Positions 1-7,282 of a stretch of 36,759 nt of DNA are shown piece after piece (the first letter of the stretch is position 1; the number at the start of each line of letters is the position of its first letter). The notes under the pieces were generated by a model. It saw nothing but the letters and a program-made list of their open reading frames with translations. It had not been told where the DNA came from and did not search any database. Both the position numbers and the translations under genes were made by a program. Source of the stretch: Betaproteobacteria bacterium (GTDB taxonomy: Bacteria; Pseudomonadota; Gammaproteobacteria; Burkholderiales; Burkholderiaceae_C). The stretch covers positions 1 through 36,759 of the forward strand of contig JABCYW010000051.1 in assembly GCA_013289985.1 (NCBI GenBank), given 5' to 3'.

Positions 1-19
1 GCGGTTCGCCCGTGCGTGC

Positions 20-733
20 TCAGCCCGCCAGCCCGGCGTAGACGTTCTGCACGTCGTCGTTCTCGTCGATGGCCGCCAGGAAGGCGAACACCTCGTCCAG
101 CGCCTCGGTGCTGAGCGTGGACGGGTCGACCGGGTTCTTGGCCTTCCAGCCCAGCTTGGCGGAGAGCACCGTGAAGCCGTGGTCGGGCAGTGCCTTGCTC
201 ACGACGTCGACATCGGCCGCGTCGGTGATGAACAGCGTGGTGCCTTCCTGGTCGCCGGACTCCAGATCCTGCGCGCCGGCCTCGATGGCGGCGTTCTCGG
301 GGTCGGCGCCCGGCGTGGCCGGCTCGGCCTCGACGAGACCGACGTGGTCGTAGTCCCACGTGACCGAGCCCGGCGTGCCGAGCTGGCCCTTGCGGAACAG
401 GCCGCGCACTTCCGAGGCGGTGCGGTTGACGTTGTCGGTGAGGCATTCGACGACCACCGGCACGCGATGCGGCGCGAAGCCTTCGTAGACGACGCTGGTG
501 TAGTTGATCGTCTCACCGGTGAGGCCGGCGCCCTTCTTGATGGCGCGCTCCAGCGTGTCGCGCGGCATCGAGACCTTGCGCGCCTGTTCGACCACCATGC
601 GCAGCTTGGCGTTGTCCTTCGGGTCGGCGCCGCTGCGCGCGGCGATCATGATGTCCTTGACCAGCTTGCCGAACAGCTTGCCCTTGGCATCGGCGGCCAG
701 CGCCTTGCCCTTTTCTTTCCATTGCGCGCCCAT
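20..733 (-). CDS. yebC: YebC/PmpR-family protein (second-type, YeeN-like paralogue)
   Basis: This 237-residue protein belongs to the YebC/PmpR/TACO1 family. The family was first described as DNA-binding regulators and more recently as ribosome-associated factors that relieve stalling on proline-rich stretches. Family blocks are visible: the [16 protein letters not shown] segment near residue 25, [15 protein letters not shown] near 56-70, [11 protein letters not shown] near 82, and [14 protein letters not shown] near 97-110. The N-terminus [10 protein letters not shown] differs from the usual MAGHSKW start and resembles YeeN-like paralogues that I recall from Pseudomonas. A full-length classical YebC is therefore probably encoded elsewhere. 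The ATG is preceded by GGAG at 8-base spacing. It lies 57 bases after the aminopeptidase gene on the same strand and may be cotranscribed with it. Family assignment is firm; whether it acts on DNA or on ribosomes is not decided by the sequence. Confidence 0.93.
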   Translation of the reverse strand: MGAQWKEKGKALAADAKGKLFGKLVKDIMIAARSGADPKDNAKLRMVVEQARKVSMPRDTLERAIKKGAGLTGETINYTSVVYEGFAPHRVPVVVECLTDNVNRTASEVRGLFRKGQLGTPGSVTWDYDHVGLVEAEPATPGADPENAAIEAGAQDLESGDQEGTTLFITDAADVDVVSKALPDHGFTVLSAKLGWKAKNPVDPSTLSTEALDEVFAFLAAIDENDDVQNVYAGLAG

Positions 734-790
734 GGCGTCGTCTCCGTCAGATTGGTGCCCAGCCCGAAGTGTCGCAGGTAAGCGGGTGAC

Positions 791-2608
791 TCAGCCCGCG
801 TACGGCTCGGTGCGCGCGATCAGCCAGGCCCTGGCGTCGCCTTCGACCAGCGGCAGCAGGCGCTCGCGCACGGTGGCGTGGTACGCGTTGAGCCAGGCGA
901 CGTCGGTGGCGCTGAGCATGCCCGGCTCGATGCAGCGGGTGTCGATGGGGCACAGCGTGAGGGTCTCGAACTCGAGGAAGTCGCCGAACTCGGTGGCGCC
1001 GATGGCGACGTTGGCCACGAGGTTCTCGATGCGGATGCCCCACTGGCCGGGGCGGTACAGCCCGGGCTCGATGGACGTGATCATGCCGGGCTCCATGGCG
1101 TGGGCCGCCTCGGTCATGGCCTTGCTGATGCTCTGCGGGCCCTCGTGCACGTTGAGGAAGTAGCCCACGCCGTGGCCGGTGCCGTGGCCGTAGTCCAGCC
1201 TGGCGGCCCACAGCGGGGCGCGGGCCAGGGCGTCGAGCATGGGCGACAGCGTGCCGCGCGGGAAGCGCGCCTGGCTCAGCGCCAGCGTGCCCTGCAGCAC
1301 GCGGGTGTAGTCCTGGCGCTGCTGGGCGGTGATGTTGCCCACGGGCCAGACGCGCGTGATGTCGGTGGTGCCGCCCAGGTACTGGCCGCCGGAGTCGATC
1401 AGCAGCAGGCCGTCGCCCGAGAGGGTGGCGTGCGACTCGGGCGTGGCGCGGTAGTGCGGCATCGCGCCGTTGGCGTTCCAGCCGGCGATGACGGGGAAGC
1501 TCAGGCCGATGAAGCCCGGGCGCTTGCGGCGCTCGCCCGACAGCTTCTCGTCGATGGTGATCTCGGTGACGGGGCCGAACGGGCGATGGGGCGCCGTGGC
1601 CTGGTCGAACCAGGCGTAGAAGGCGCACATCGCGGCGCCGTCCTGCGCCATGGCCTCGCGCACGAACGCGAGTTCCTCGGCGGTCTTGCGGCTCTTGGCC
1701 AGCGTGCTCGGGTTCATGGACTCGATCACGCGCACGCCCTCGGCCACCTGTTCGCGGAAGCCCAGCGTGATGCGGCGCGGGTCGACCAGCAGCACCGCCT
1801 CGCGCGGCAGCGCGGCCAGCGCGGCGCCCGCGCCGGTGTAGTCGGCCAGCGCGACGCCGTCGGCGGCCAGCGCGGCCTGCAGCGCGGCGTCGATCTTGCC
1901 GGCGCCCACGAACAGCGTGGCGGAGTCGGCCGCGATCAGCAGGTGGGCCAGGAAGACGGGGTTGTAGTCGACGTCGGCGCCGCGCAGGTTGGTGATCCAG
2001 GCGATGTCGTCCACCGTGGACACGAAGTGGTGCGTGGCGCCCAGCGCGGCCATCGCGGCGCGCACCTGGGCCAGCTTGGCGGCGCGCGGCAGCGGCGCGT
2101 GCGGCGCGGCGTGCTCGTAGACGCGCGCCCGGGGCAGGGCGGCGCGGTCGTCCCACGCAGGGTCCAGCACGTCGGTGTCGGTCTTGAGCGCGATGCCGGC
2201 GGCGGCCAGGCGGCCCCGCAGCTGCTGCGAGGCGGCCAGGCCCAGCACGTCGCCGTCGACGGCCACGACGCCGCCCCTGGGCACCTCGGCGGCGAGCCAG
2301 TCGAGGTGGTGCACGGCCGCGCCGGTGGGGATCTTCACGAGCGCGATGCCGCTGCCCCGCAGCTCGGACTCGGCCTGCGCCCAGTAGCGGCTGTCGGCGA
2401 ACAGCGCGGCCTGGTCGGTGGTGACCGCCAACGTGGCCATGGAACCGGTGAAGCCGGAAAAGTGCTGGCGGCCCTGCCAGCGGCCGGGCAGGTACTCGGA
2501 CAGGTGCGGGTCGCTCGACGGCACCAGGACGGCGTCGACTCCCTTCGCGTGCATGACCTCGCGCAGTCGGGCGATGCGGGCGCGGGCGGGAGAGGTGCGG
2601 GTGTCCAT
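791..2608 (-). CDS. Aminopeptidase P family protein (Xaa-Pro aminopeptidase, M24B, long form)
   Basis: A 605-residue cytoplasmic metallopeptidase that removes an N-terminal residue preceding proline. The length and three-domain layout match the long, eukaryote-like XPNPEP1 form, not the roughly 440-residue E. coli PepP. Residues 1-300 hold two creatinase-like N-terminal domains, with SRYWAQAE near 73-80. The pita-bread catalytic domain follows. All five metal ligands are visible: Asp405 and Asp416 in the DSGGQYLGGTTD stretch, His479 in GHGTGHG, Glu514 in SIEPG and Glu528 in RIEN. There is no signal peptide. The start MDTRTSPARARIARLRE is the usual family start, but its ribosome site is weak. 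It lies 197 bases downstream of the methyltransferase gene and 57 bases upstream of the yebC-type gene, all on one strand. Function is confident; the physiological peptides are unknown. Confidence 0.95.
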   Translation of the reverse strand: MDTRTSPARARIARLREVMHAKGVDAVLVPSSDPHLSEYLPGRWQGRQHFSGFTGSMATLAVTTDQAALFADSRYWAQAESELRGSGIALVKIPTGAAVHHLDWLAAEVPRGGVVAVDGDVLGLAASQQLRGRLAAAGIALKTDTDVLDPAWDDRAALPRARVYEHAAPHAPLPRAAKLAQVRAAMAALGATHHFVSTVDDIAWITNLRGADVDYNPVFLAHLLIAADSATLFVGAGKIDAALQAALAADGVALADYTGAGAALAALPREAVLLVDPRRITLGFREQVAEGVRVIESMNPSTLAKSRKTAEELAFVREAMAQDGAAMCAFYAWFDQATAPHRPFGPVTEITIDEKLSGERRKRPGFIGLSFPVIAGWNANGAMPHYRATPESHATLSGDGLLLIDSGGQYLGGTTDITRVWPVGNITAQQRQDYTRVLQGTLALSQARFPRGTLSPMLDALARAPLWAARLDYGHGTGHGVGYFLNVHEGPQSISKAMTEAAHAMEPGMITSIEPGLYRPGQWGIRIENLVANVAIGATEFGDFLEFETLTLCPIDTRCIEPGMLSATDVAWLNAYHATVRERLLPLVEGDARAWLIARTEPYAG

Positions 2609-2805
2609 GGAGTGTCTTTCGCGGTGGGCGGCCGGGTGGGCCGCGGCCTGGCGGGGGAGGACGCGCCGCGCCGCCCGGGTGGGGCGTCACGGCGGCGTCA
2701 CGGAATCGAGGTGCGATTTTAGGCGCTTCGTCCCGGCGATACCGGGCGTTGTGGCACCCGGAAACCGAGGTTTTCGCACCCCGCGGGGCGACGGCCCCAG
2801 CGCGG

Positions 2806-3852
2806 CTACTTGCGCGCCTCCAGCACCAGGTTGAATGGCGTCTCGGTGGCGCGGCGGAAGCGCGCGAAGCCGGCCTCGGCGAAGACATGGCCCAGCCGGC
2901 GCTCGCCGGCCTGCGCCCCCAGTCCGAGCTTGACCTTCTGCGACAGCGAATTGGGCGTGCAGAGGCAGGTCGAGGCCGCGTAGAACAGCCGGCCCACCGG
3001 ATTGAGGTTGTCGTCGAGCTCGTCGTTGGCGAACGGCTCGACCAGCAGCACGGTGCCGCCCGGCTTCAGCGCCTCGTAGGCGCGCTGCGCCGCGCCCACC
3101 GGATCGCCCATGTCGTGCAGGCAGTCGAAGAAGCAGACGAGGTCGAAGTCGCCGCCCTGGAAGTCCTGCGCCGTCGCCTGGGTGAACTGCACGCGGTCGC
3201 CCACGCCGGCCTCGGCGGCGCGCTGGCGCGCGGTCGCGATGGAGCGGTCGTGGAAGTCGAAGCCGTGGAACGTCGACTTGGGGAAGGCCTGGGCCATGAT
3301 CACCGAGGAGGCGCCGTGGCCGCAGCCGATGTCGGCCACCTTGGCCCCCTCCTGCAGCCGCGGCACCACGCCGTCGAGCGCCGGCAGCCACTCGGCGACC
3401 AGGTGGGCGCGATAGCCGGGGCGGAAGAAGCGCTCGGTGCCGGTGAACAGGCACGGATGATGGTCGGCCCACGACAGCGCGCCGTCGCCGCGCATCGCGG
3501 CCACCAGCTTGTCCTTGTCGAGGTACATGCTGGCGAGCACGCCCGCGCCACCCGCGACGTAGACCGGCGAATCCTCGACCGCGAGCGCCATCGCCTGCTC
3601 CTCGGGTAGCCGGAACCGCCCCTGGTCGTGCTCCACGTAGCCGCTGGCCGCCTGCGCGCTGAGCCACTCACGCACGAGCCGGGCATTGCAGCCGGTGCGC
3701 TCCGCGAGCTGCTCCGGCGTCACCGGCTTGCCGTCGGCCAGCGCGCGGTACAACCCCAGTTCATCGCCGAGGATCACGTTGGCCATGATCGCCGCGCCGC
3801 CCATGTCGACGACCAGCTTGCCCATGAATTCCTGAAGTTTGGCTTCGTCCAT
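2806..3852 (-). CDS. Class I SAM-dependent methyltransferase with N-terminal winged-helix domain
   Basis: A 348-residue protein with two parts. Residues about 1-110 form a helical/winged-helix dimerisation region (LYRALADGKPVTPEQLAERTGCNARLV pattern, split here by description). Residues about 165-345 form a Rossmann methyltransferase. The SAM-binding motif I is VADIGCGHG, the acidic residue of motif II lies in GFDFHDRSI, and LKPGGTVLLVEPF is a late motif. The layout resembles the Rv2258c-like group and plant-type O-methyltransferases; the substrate cannot be told. The reading frame stays open 45 codons further upstream, but I chose the ATG at 3852. The GAGGGG site just ahead of it supports this, and the upstream extension looks like non-coding composition. 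It follows kynB after 179 bases on the same strand. No regulator is adjacent. Confidence 0.88.
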   Translation of the reverse strand: MDEAKLQEFMGKLVVDMGGAAIMANVILGDELGLYRALADGKPVTPEQLAERTGCNARLVREWLSAQAASGYVEHDQGRFRLPEEQAMALAVEDSPVYVAGGAGVLASMYLDKDKLVAAMRGDGALSWADHHPCLFTGTERFFRPGYRAHLVAEWLPALDGVVPRLQEGAKVADIGCGHGASSVIMAQAFPKSTFHGFDFHDRSIATARQRAAEAGVGDRVQFTQATAQDFQGGDFDLVCFFDCLHDMGDPVGAAQRAYEALKPGGTVLLVEPFANDELDDNLNPVGRLFYAASTCLCTPNSLSQKVKLGLGAQAGERRLGHVFAEAGFARFRRATETPFNLVLEARK

Positions 3853-4031
3853 TTCGCATGCCCCTCGCGCGGGCCGCAGGACACGCACGACGAGGGCGGC
3901 CCGCTGTCCTCCCGGTGCACGCACCGCTCGGTGCGAGCTGGAATATTCGGCCGAGCTTCCCGGCAGGTCAACGCACGGATGCCGCATCCCCCCAACTCGA
4001 TGGCCGCCGTCGCCGCGAGGCGACCGACGCT

Positions 4032-4673
4032 TCAGGCCAGCGCGCGCAACACCGCCCGCACCGGACTCGCGTCGGCGCTCGTCAGCTTCAATGGCAGCGC
4101 GATGAGCTCGTAGTCGCCCTCGGGCACGTCGTCCAGCACCAGGTTCTCCAGCACGCGCAGGTCGCGCCGGCGCAGCACCTGGTGGCTGTCCAGCGTCTTG
4201 CTGGCCGCCGGATCGACGCTGGCGGTGTCGATGCCCACCAGCCGCACGCCGAGGTCGGCCAGCGCCTCCACCGTCGCCGGCGCGAACGCGGCGCAGTCAG
4301 GGTCGAACCTGTCGAGCGGCGCCGTCGCGTAGGTGCGCACCAGCACGCGCGCGGGCAGGGGCGCGCCGGCGGGCGGCAGCGCGTGCGCGAGGTGGGCCAT
4401 CTCCACCAGCGGGCCGGTGCCGATGGCGTGGATCACGCGGCACGGGCCCAGGAACGGCTCGAGCGCGACCGTGCCGATGGGAGCCGCGCCGGCCTCGTAG
4501 TGCAGCGGCGCGTCGGCGTGCGCGCCGGTGTGCGGCGACAGCGTGATGGCGCTCACGTTGACCGGGCAGCCCGGGCCGATGGTGGCGCCCCAGACCTGGC
4601 GGTACTCGGTGTCGCCCGGGAAGACGGGCGAGCGGGCGTCCACAGGCGGGGAGATGTCCCAGAGCTTTTGCAT
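4032..4673 (-). CDS. kynB: Kynurenine formamidase
   Basis: A 213-residue cyclase-family hydrolase closely resembling Pseudomonas KynB along its whole length. It converts N-formyl-kynurenine to kynurenine and formate in tryptophan breakdown. The N-terminus LWDISPP, the PGDT loop near 19-22 and the metal-site signature [12 protein letters not shown] (His48, His52, Asp54, His58) are present. So are [12 protein letters not shown] and the C-terminal [17 protein letters not shown] block. In many proteobacteria kynB sits with kynA and kynU; neither is in this window. Here it is the third gene of a minus-strand run, 9 bases after the kinase gene. It may therefore be cotranscribed with signalling genes, with the rest of the pathway elsewhere. 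Assignment is confident from motif content and full-length resemblance. Confidence 0.95.
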   Translation of the reverse strand: MQKLWDISPPVDARSPVFPGDTEYRQVWGATIGPGCPVNVSAITLSPHTGAHADAPLHYEAGAAPIGTVALEPFLGPCRVIHAIGTGPLVEMAHLAHALPPAGAPLPARVLVRTYATAPLDRFDPDCAAFAPATVEALADLGVRLVGIDTASVDPAASKTLDSHQVLRRRDLRVLENLVLDDVPEGDYELIALPLKLTSADASPVRAVLRALA

Positions 4674-4682
4674 GGCCGCGGG

Positions 4683-6302
4683 CTATTGGTACTGCGACGT
4701 CTCGGCGACGGGCTTCTTCGCCTCGCCGTCGCCCTCCACCGGCGCGGTGGCGCGCACCACGGTGACGGTGCACAGCGATTCCGCCACGACGGTGGACGAC
4801 ACGCTGCCCAGGTAGCGGCGCAGCAGCGAGTTGCCGCGCGCGCCCATCACGATGTGGTCGACCTGGTTGCGGCGCGCGAAGTCCACCAGCGCGTCGGCCG
4901 GATCGGGGGCCTCCAGCACGTGGAAGGTGAGCCGGCCGTCCTCGAGGTTGAGCGACTTGCTGATGGGCCGGGCCCAGTGCTTGAGGCTCACCAGCTGCTT
5001 CACGTGCAGGCTCTTGCCGGTGTGGTCGGTGAGCGCGTCGGTGCCGATGCGGGCGATGCGCATCACGCTGACGCAGGCCAGGCGCGCGCCGGGCTCGGTG
5101 AGCACGATGCGGCGCACGGTCTCGCGCAACTGCTCGAGCAGGTCGGGCGACGCGTGGTCCACGTCGACGGCGGCCATCACGATGCTGCTGCGGTTGAGCA
5201 CCTCGGTGGCGCTGGGCGCGGCCTCCTGCGGCTCGGCGCCGAGCGCGAAGAACCAGCGCTTCAGGCGCGTCCACTGGCTCGAGCGCACCATGCGTTCGGC
5301 GCGCCGCGTGAGCACGACCTGGTCGGGCTCCTGCAGGTCCAGCGCGAGCTGCGCGGCGGTCTGGTAGCGCTTGTCGGGCTGCACCTCGAGGCACTTGAGG
5401 ATCACCTCCTGCAGCCAGGGCGGGCAGTCGGGACGCAGCGCGCGCGGTGGGATCGGGTCGATCCACAGCCGCTTGCGCAGCCCGCGCACCGACGTGGGCG
5501 CGCCGAACGGGCGCTCGCCGGTGGTGAAGTGGTACAGCATCACGCCCAGCGCGAACAGGTCGGAGCGCGGGTCGTTGCGGATGAACTGCACCTGCTCGGG
5601 CGACATGTAGGGCCCGGTGCCCATGGGCAGCGAGAATTCCTCTTCCAGCAGGTCGGGCAGGTGCTCGTGGCGCGACAGGCCGTAGTCCACCAGCACGGCC
5701 GCGCCGTCGGGGCGGAACATGATGTTGCTGGGCTTCACGTCGAGGTGCACCACGTGCTGGCGGTGCAGGTCGTGCAGCGCGGTGGCCACGCGGATGCCGA
5801 TCTCGGCCACCTCGTCGAGCGCCAGCGGCGCCTCGGCCAGGCGCGGGCGCAGCGTGTCGCCCGCGATGTGCTCCATCACGATGAAGGGCTGGCGCGTGAA
5901 GTCGCCGCGCGCCACGTAGTGCGGCACGTGCTGGCCCGTGAGGGCCGGCATGATCATCTGCTCCACCTCGTAGCCGACGATGGTGGCCGGATCCTCGCCG
6001 CCCTTGATGCGCGGCACCTTCATGATCAGCGGCGGCTCGCCGGCCACCGGCGCGGGATTGCCCTCCGCATCCACGCGGCTGACGCGCCACATGGCGGCCA
6101 TGCCGCCCTGGTGCAGGCGCTTCTCCAGCAGGAAGCCGTCGACGACGGCGCCCTTTTCCAGCGGCGGCGCCAGGCCGCCGACGTCGTACCAGTCGGCGCC
6201 ACGGCGCGAGCCGCCGCCGCCGCCCGAATTGAACGCGCCGCTCGATCGCACGGTGCCGGACTTGACCGACTTCGACGCTGGCTTGCCGGGCTTGTTGACC
6301 AT
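4683..6302 (-). CDS. Serine/threonine protein kinase fused to a universal stress protein domain
   Basis: A 539-residue cytoplasmic protein. After a Gly/Ser-rich N-terminal tail (1-45), a Hanks-type kinase domain spans about 50-325. It has a glycine loop HQGGMAAMW at 64-72, ATP-anchoring Lys95, a catalytic loop HLDVKPSN at 186-193 with Asp188, metal-binding DYG at 206-208, an activation-segment YMSPEQ near 232-237 and SDLFALGVMLYH. HLD replaces HRD, so it is of the non-RD type, and DYG replaces DFG; all catalytic residues remain. Residues about 372-520 form a Usp domain with the nucleotide motif MGARGNSLLRRYLGS. This gives G-x2-G-x8-GS, one residue shorter than the textbook spacing. There is no transmembrane segment or receptor domain. 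The ATG overlaps the stop of the upstream phosphoesterase by one base (TGATG), and GAGGGGG precedes it. kynB follows after 9 bases. Substrates are unknown. Confidence 0.93.
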   Translation of the reverse strand: MVNKPGKPASKSVKSGTVRSSGAFNSGGGGGSRRGADWYDVGGLAPPLEKGAVVDGFLLEKRLHQGGMAAMWRVSRVDAEGNPAPVAGEPPLIMKVPRIKGGEDPATIVGYEVEQMIMPALTGQHVPHYVARGDFTRQPFIVMEHIAGDTLRPRLAEAPLALDEVAEIGIRVATALHDLHRQHVVHLDVKPSNIMFRPDGAAVLVDYGLSRHEHLPDLLEEEFSLPMGTGPYMSPEQVQFIRNDPRSDLFALGVMLYHFTTGERPFGAPTSVRGLRKRLWIDPIPPRALRPDCPPWLQEVILKCLEVQPDKRYQTAAQLALDLQEPDQVVLTRRAERMVRSSQWTRLKRWFFALGAEPQEAAPSATEVLNRSSIVMAAVDVDHASPDLLEQLRETVRRIVLTEPGARLACVSVMRIARIGTDALTDHTGKSLHVKQLVSLKHWARPISKSLNLEDGRLTFHVLEAPDPADALVDFARRNQVDHIVMGARGNSLLRRYLGSVSSTVVAESLCTVTVVRATAPVEGDGEAKKPVAETSQYQ

Positions 6303-7048
6303 CACACCCCCTCCGCGAGACGTGCCGCCAGCCGCTCGGGCAGGCCCGCGGCGCGGATCTTGGCTGCGGCGCTCTCGTGGTCGTAGGGTACACGGTGATA
6401 CGTGATCCGTTGGGCCCCCGGTTCGAACATCGCGTAGCAGGCGGCGGGATTGCCGTCGCGCGGCTGGCCGGCGGACCCGGGAATGACCAGCCACTGGCGA
6501 TAGCCGGGCAGCGGGATCGGCACCTCGGGCGTGGGCGTGAAGTCGCCCGCCTTGCCGGTGGCGCCCAGGTGGTACAGGCGCGGCTCGTGCACGTGGCCGC
6601 AGAAGGTGTAGTGGCAGGTGGTGGCGTGGATGGAGCGCACGGCGTCGGCGCGGCCCTGCACGTACTCCCACTGGCTGGGCGCGAACGCGTTGGCGTGCAC
6701 GTAGAGGCGATCTTCGCGCTGCACCTGGAACGGCAGCGAGGCGAGGAAGTCGAGCTGGCCGGGATCGAGCTGTGCGCGGGTCCAGTCGATGACCATGCGG
6801 GCCTCGGTGCGCATCTGCGGCGTGCTGCCGATGACGGCGGCCTCGTCGTGGTTGCCGCACACCGCGGCGGCGCCGGCCTCCACCATCTCGCGCACCTGGT
6901 CGACCACCCAGGCGGGATCGGCGCCATATCCGACGAAATCGCCCAGGAACGCCCACTCCGTGGCGCCCTGCGCACGGGCGTGGGCGAAGACGGCCTCGAC
7001 GGCTTCCCGGTTGGCATGCAGGTCGGTCACGACCGCGATCTTGGTCAT
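6302..7048 (-). CDS. Calcineurin-like metallophosphoesterase
   Basis: A 248-residue protein with all the metal motifs of the calcineurin-like superfamily. D-L-H is at 9-11, GDFVGYG at 36-42, GNHDE at 65-69, and CGHVHEP lies in the C-terminal half. There is no signal peptide, so it is cytoplasmic. The frame is open about 56 codons further upstream, but MTKIAVVTDLHAN is the typical family start. The family includes protein phosphatases, Ap4A hydrolases and cyclic-nucleotide phosphodiesterases, and the sequence does not settle which applies. The gene is first in the run, and its stop overlaps the start of the Ser/Thr kinase-Usp gene. That tight pairing makes a role opposing the kinase or handling a nucleotide signal plausible, but this is inference. 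Confidence 0.9.
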   Translation of the reverse strand: MTKIAVVTDLHANREAVEAVFAHARAQGATEWAFLGDFVGYGADPAWVVDQVREMVEAGAAAVCGNHDEAAVIGSTPQMRTEARMVIDWTRAQLDPGQLDFLASLPFQVQREDRLYVHANAFAPSQWEYVQGRADAVRSIHATTCHYTFCGHVHEPRLYHLGATGKAGDFTPTPEVPIPLPGYRQWLVIPGSAGQPRDGNPAACYAMFEPGAQRITYHRVPYDHESAAAKIRAAGLPERLAARLAEGV

Positions 7049-7282
7049 CTGTTCTTCAGGTCTCGAGGGCCGGGCGGCAAGCAGATGCCCATTCTGGCAG
7101 GCATGTTGCCAGCACTCCCTGACAGCCTCCGTACGGGAATACGCAAGCCCCACCCGGCCGAAGGGCGTCGCAGGAAACCCGCATCCGGTAACGTGTTGGC
7201 TTCGAGGCGAAGTCATTCACGGCGAGAATCCCGGGCTACGGGCGCCACCGCGCCTGCATCACCTTCGGCCACGAGAGGATCC

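Noticed and set aside
2716-2746. TAAAAT box and CCCGG-CGATA-CCGGG hairpin upstream of the aminopeptidase gene
   Set aside because: The -10-like box has no matching -35, and the hairpin has no T tract, so neither a promoter nor a terminator is supported.
3853-3987. N-terminal extension of the methyltransferase gene
   Set aside because: The frame is open, but the added residues are Arg/Ser/Pro-rich noise, and a good ribosome site precedes the ATG at 3852.
7094-7112. Inverted repeat CTGGCA-N7-TGCCAG in the 7049-7282 divergent gap
   Set aside because: It resembles part of the REP-like arm at 14795 but in the opposite orientation and is only 6 bases long. I could not tie it to a promoter on either strand. 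No convincing -10/-35 pair was found in this gap.
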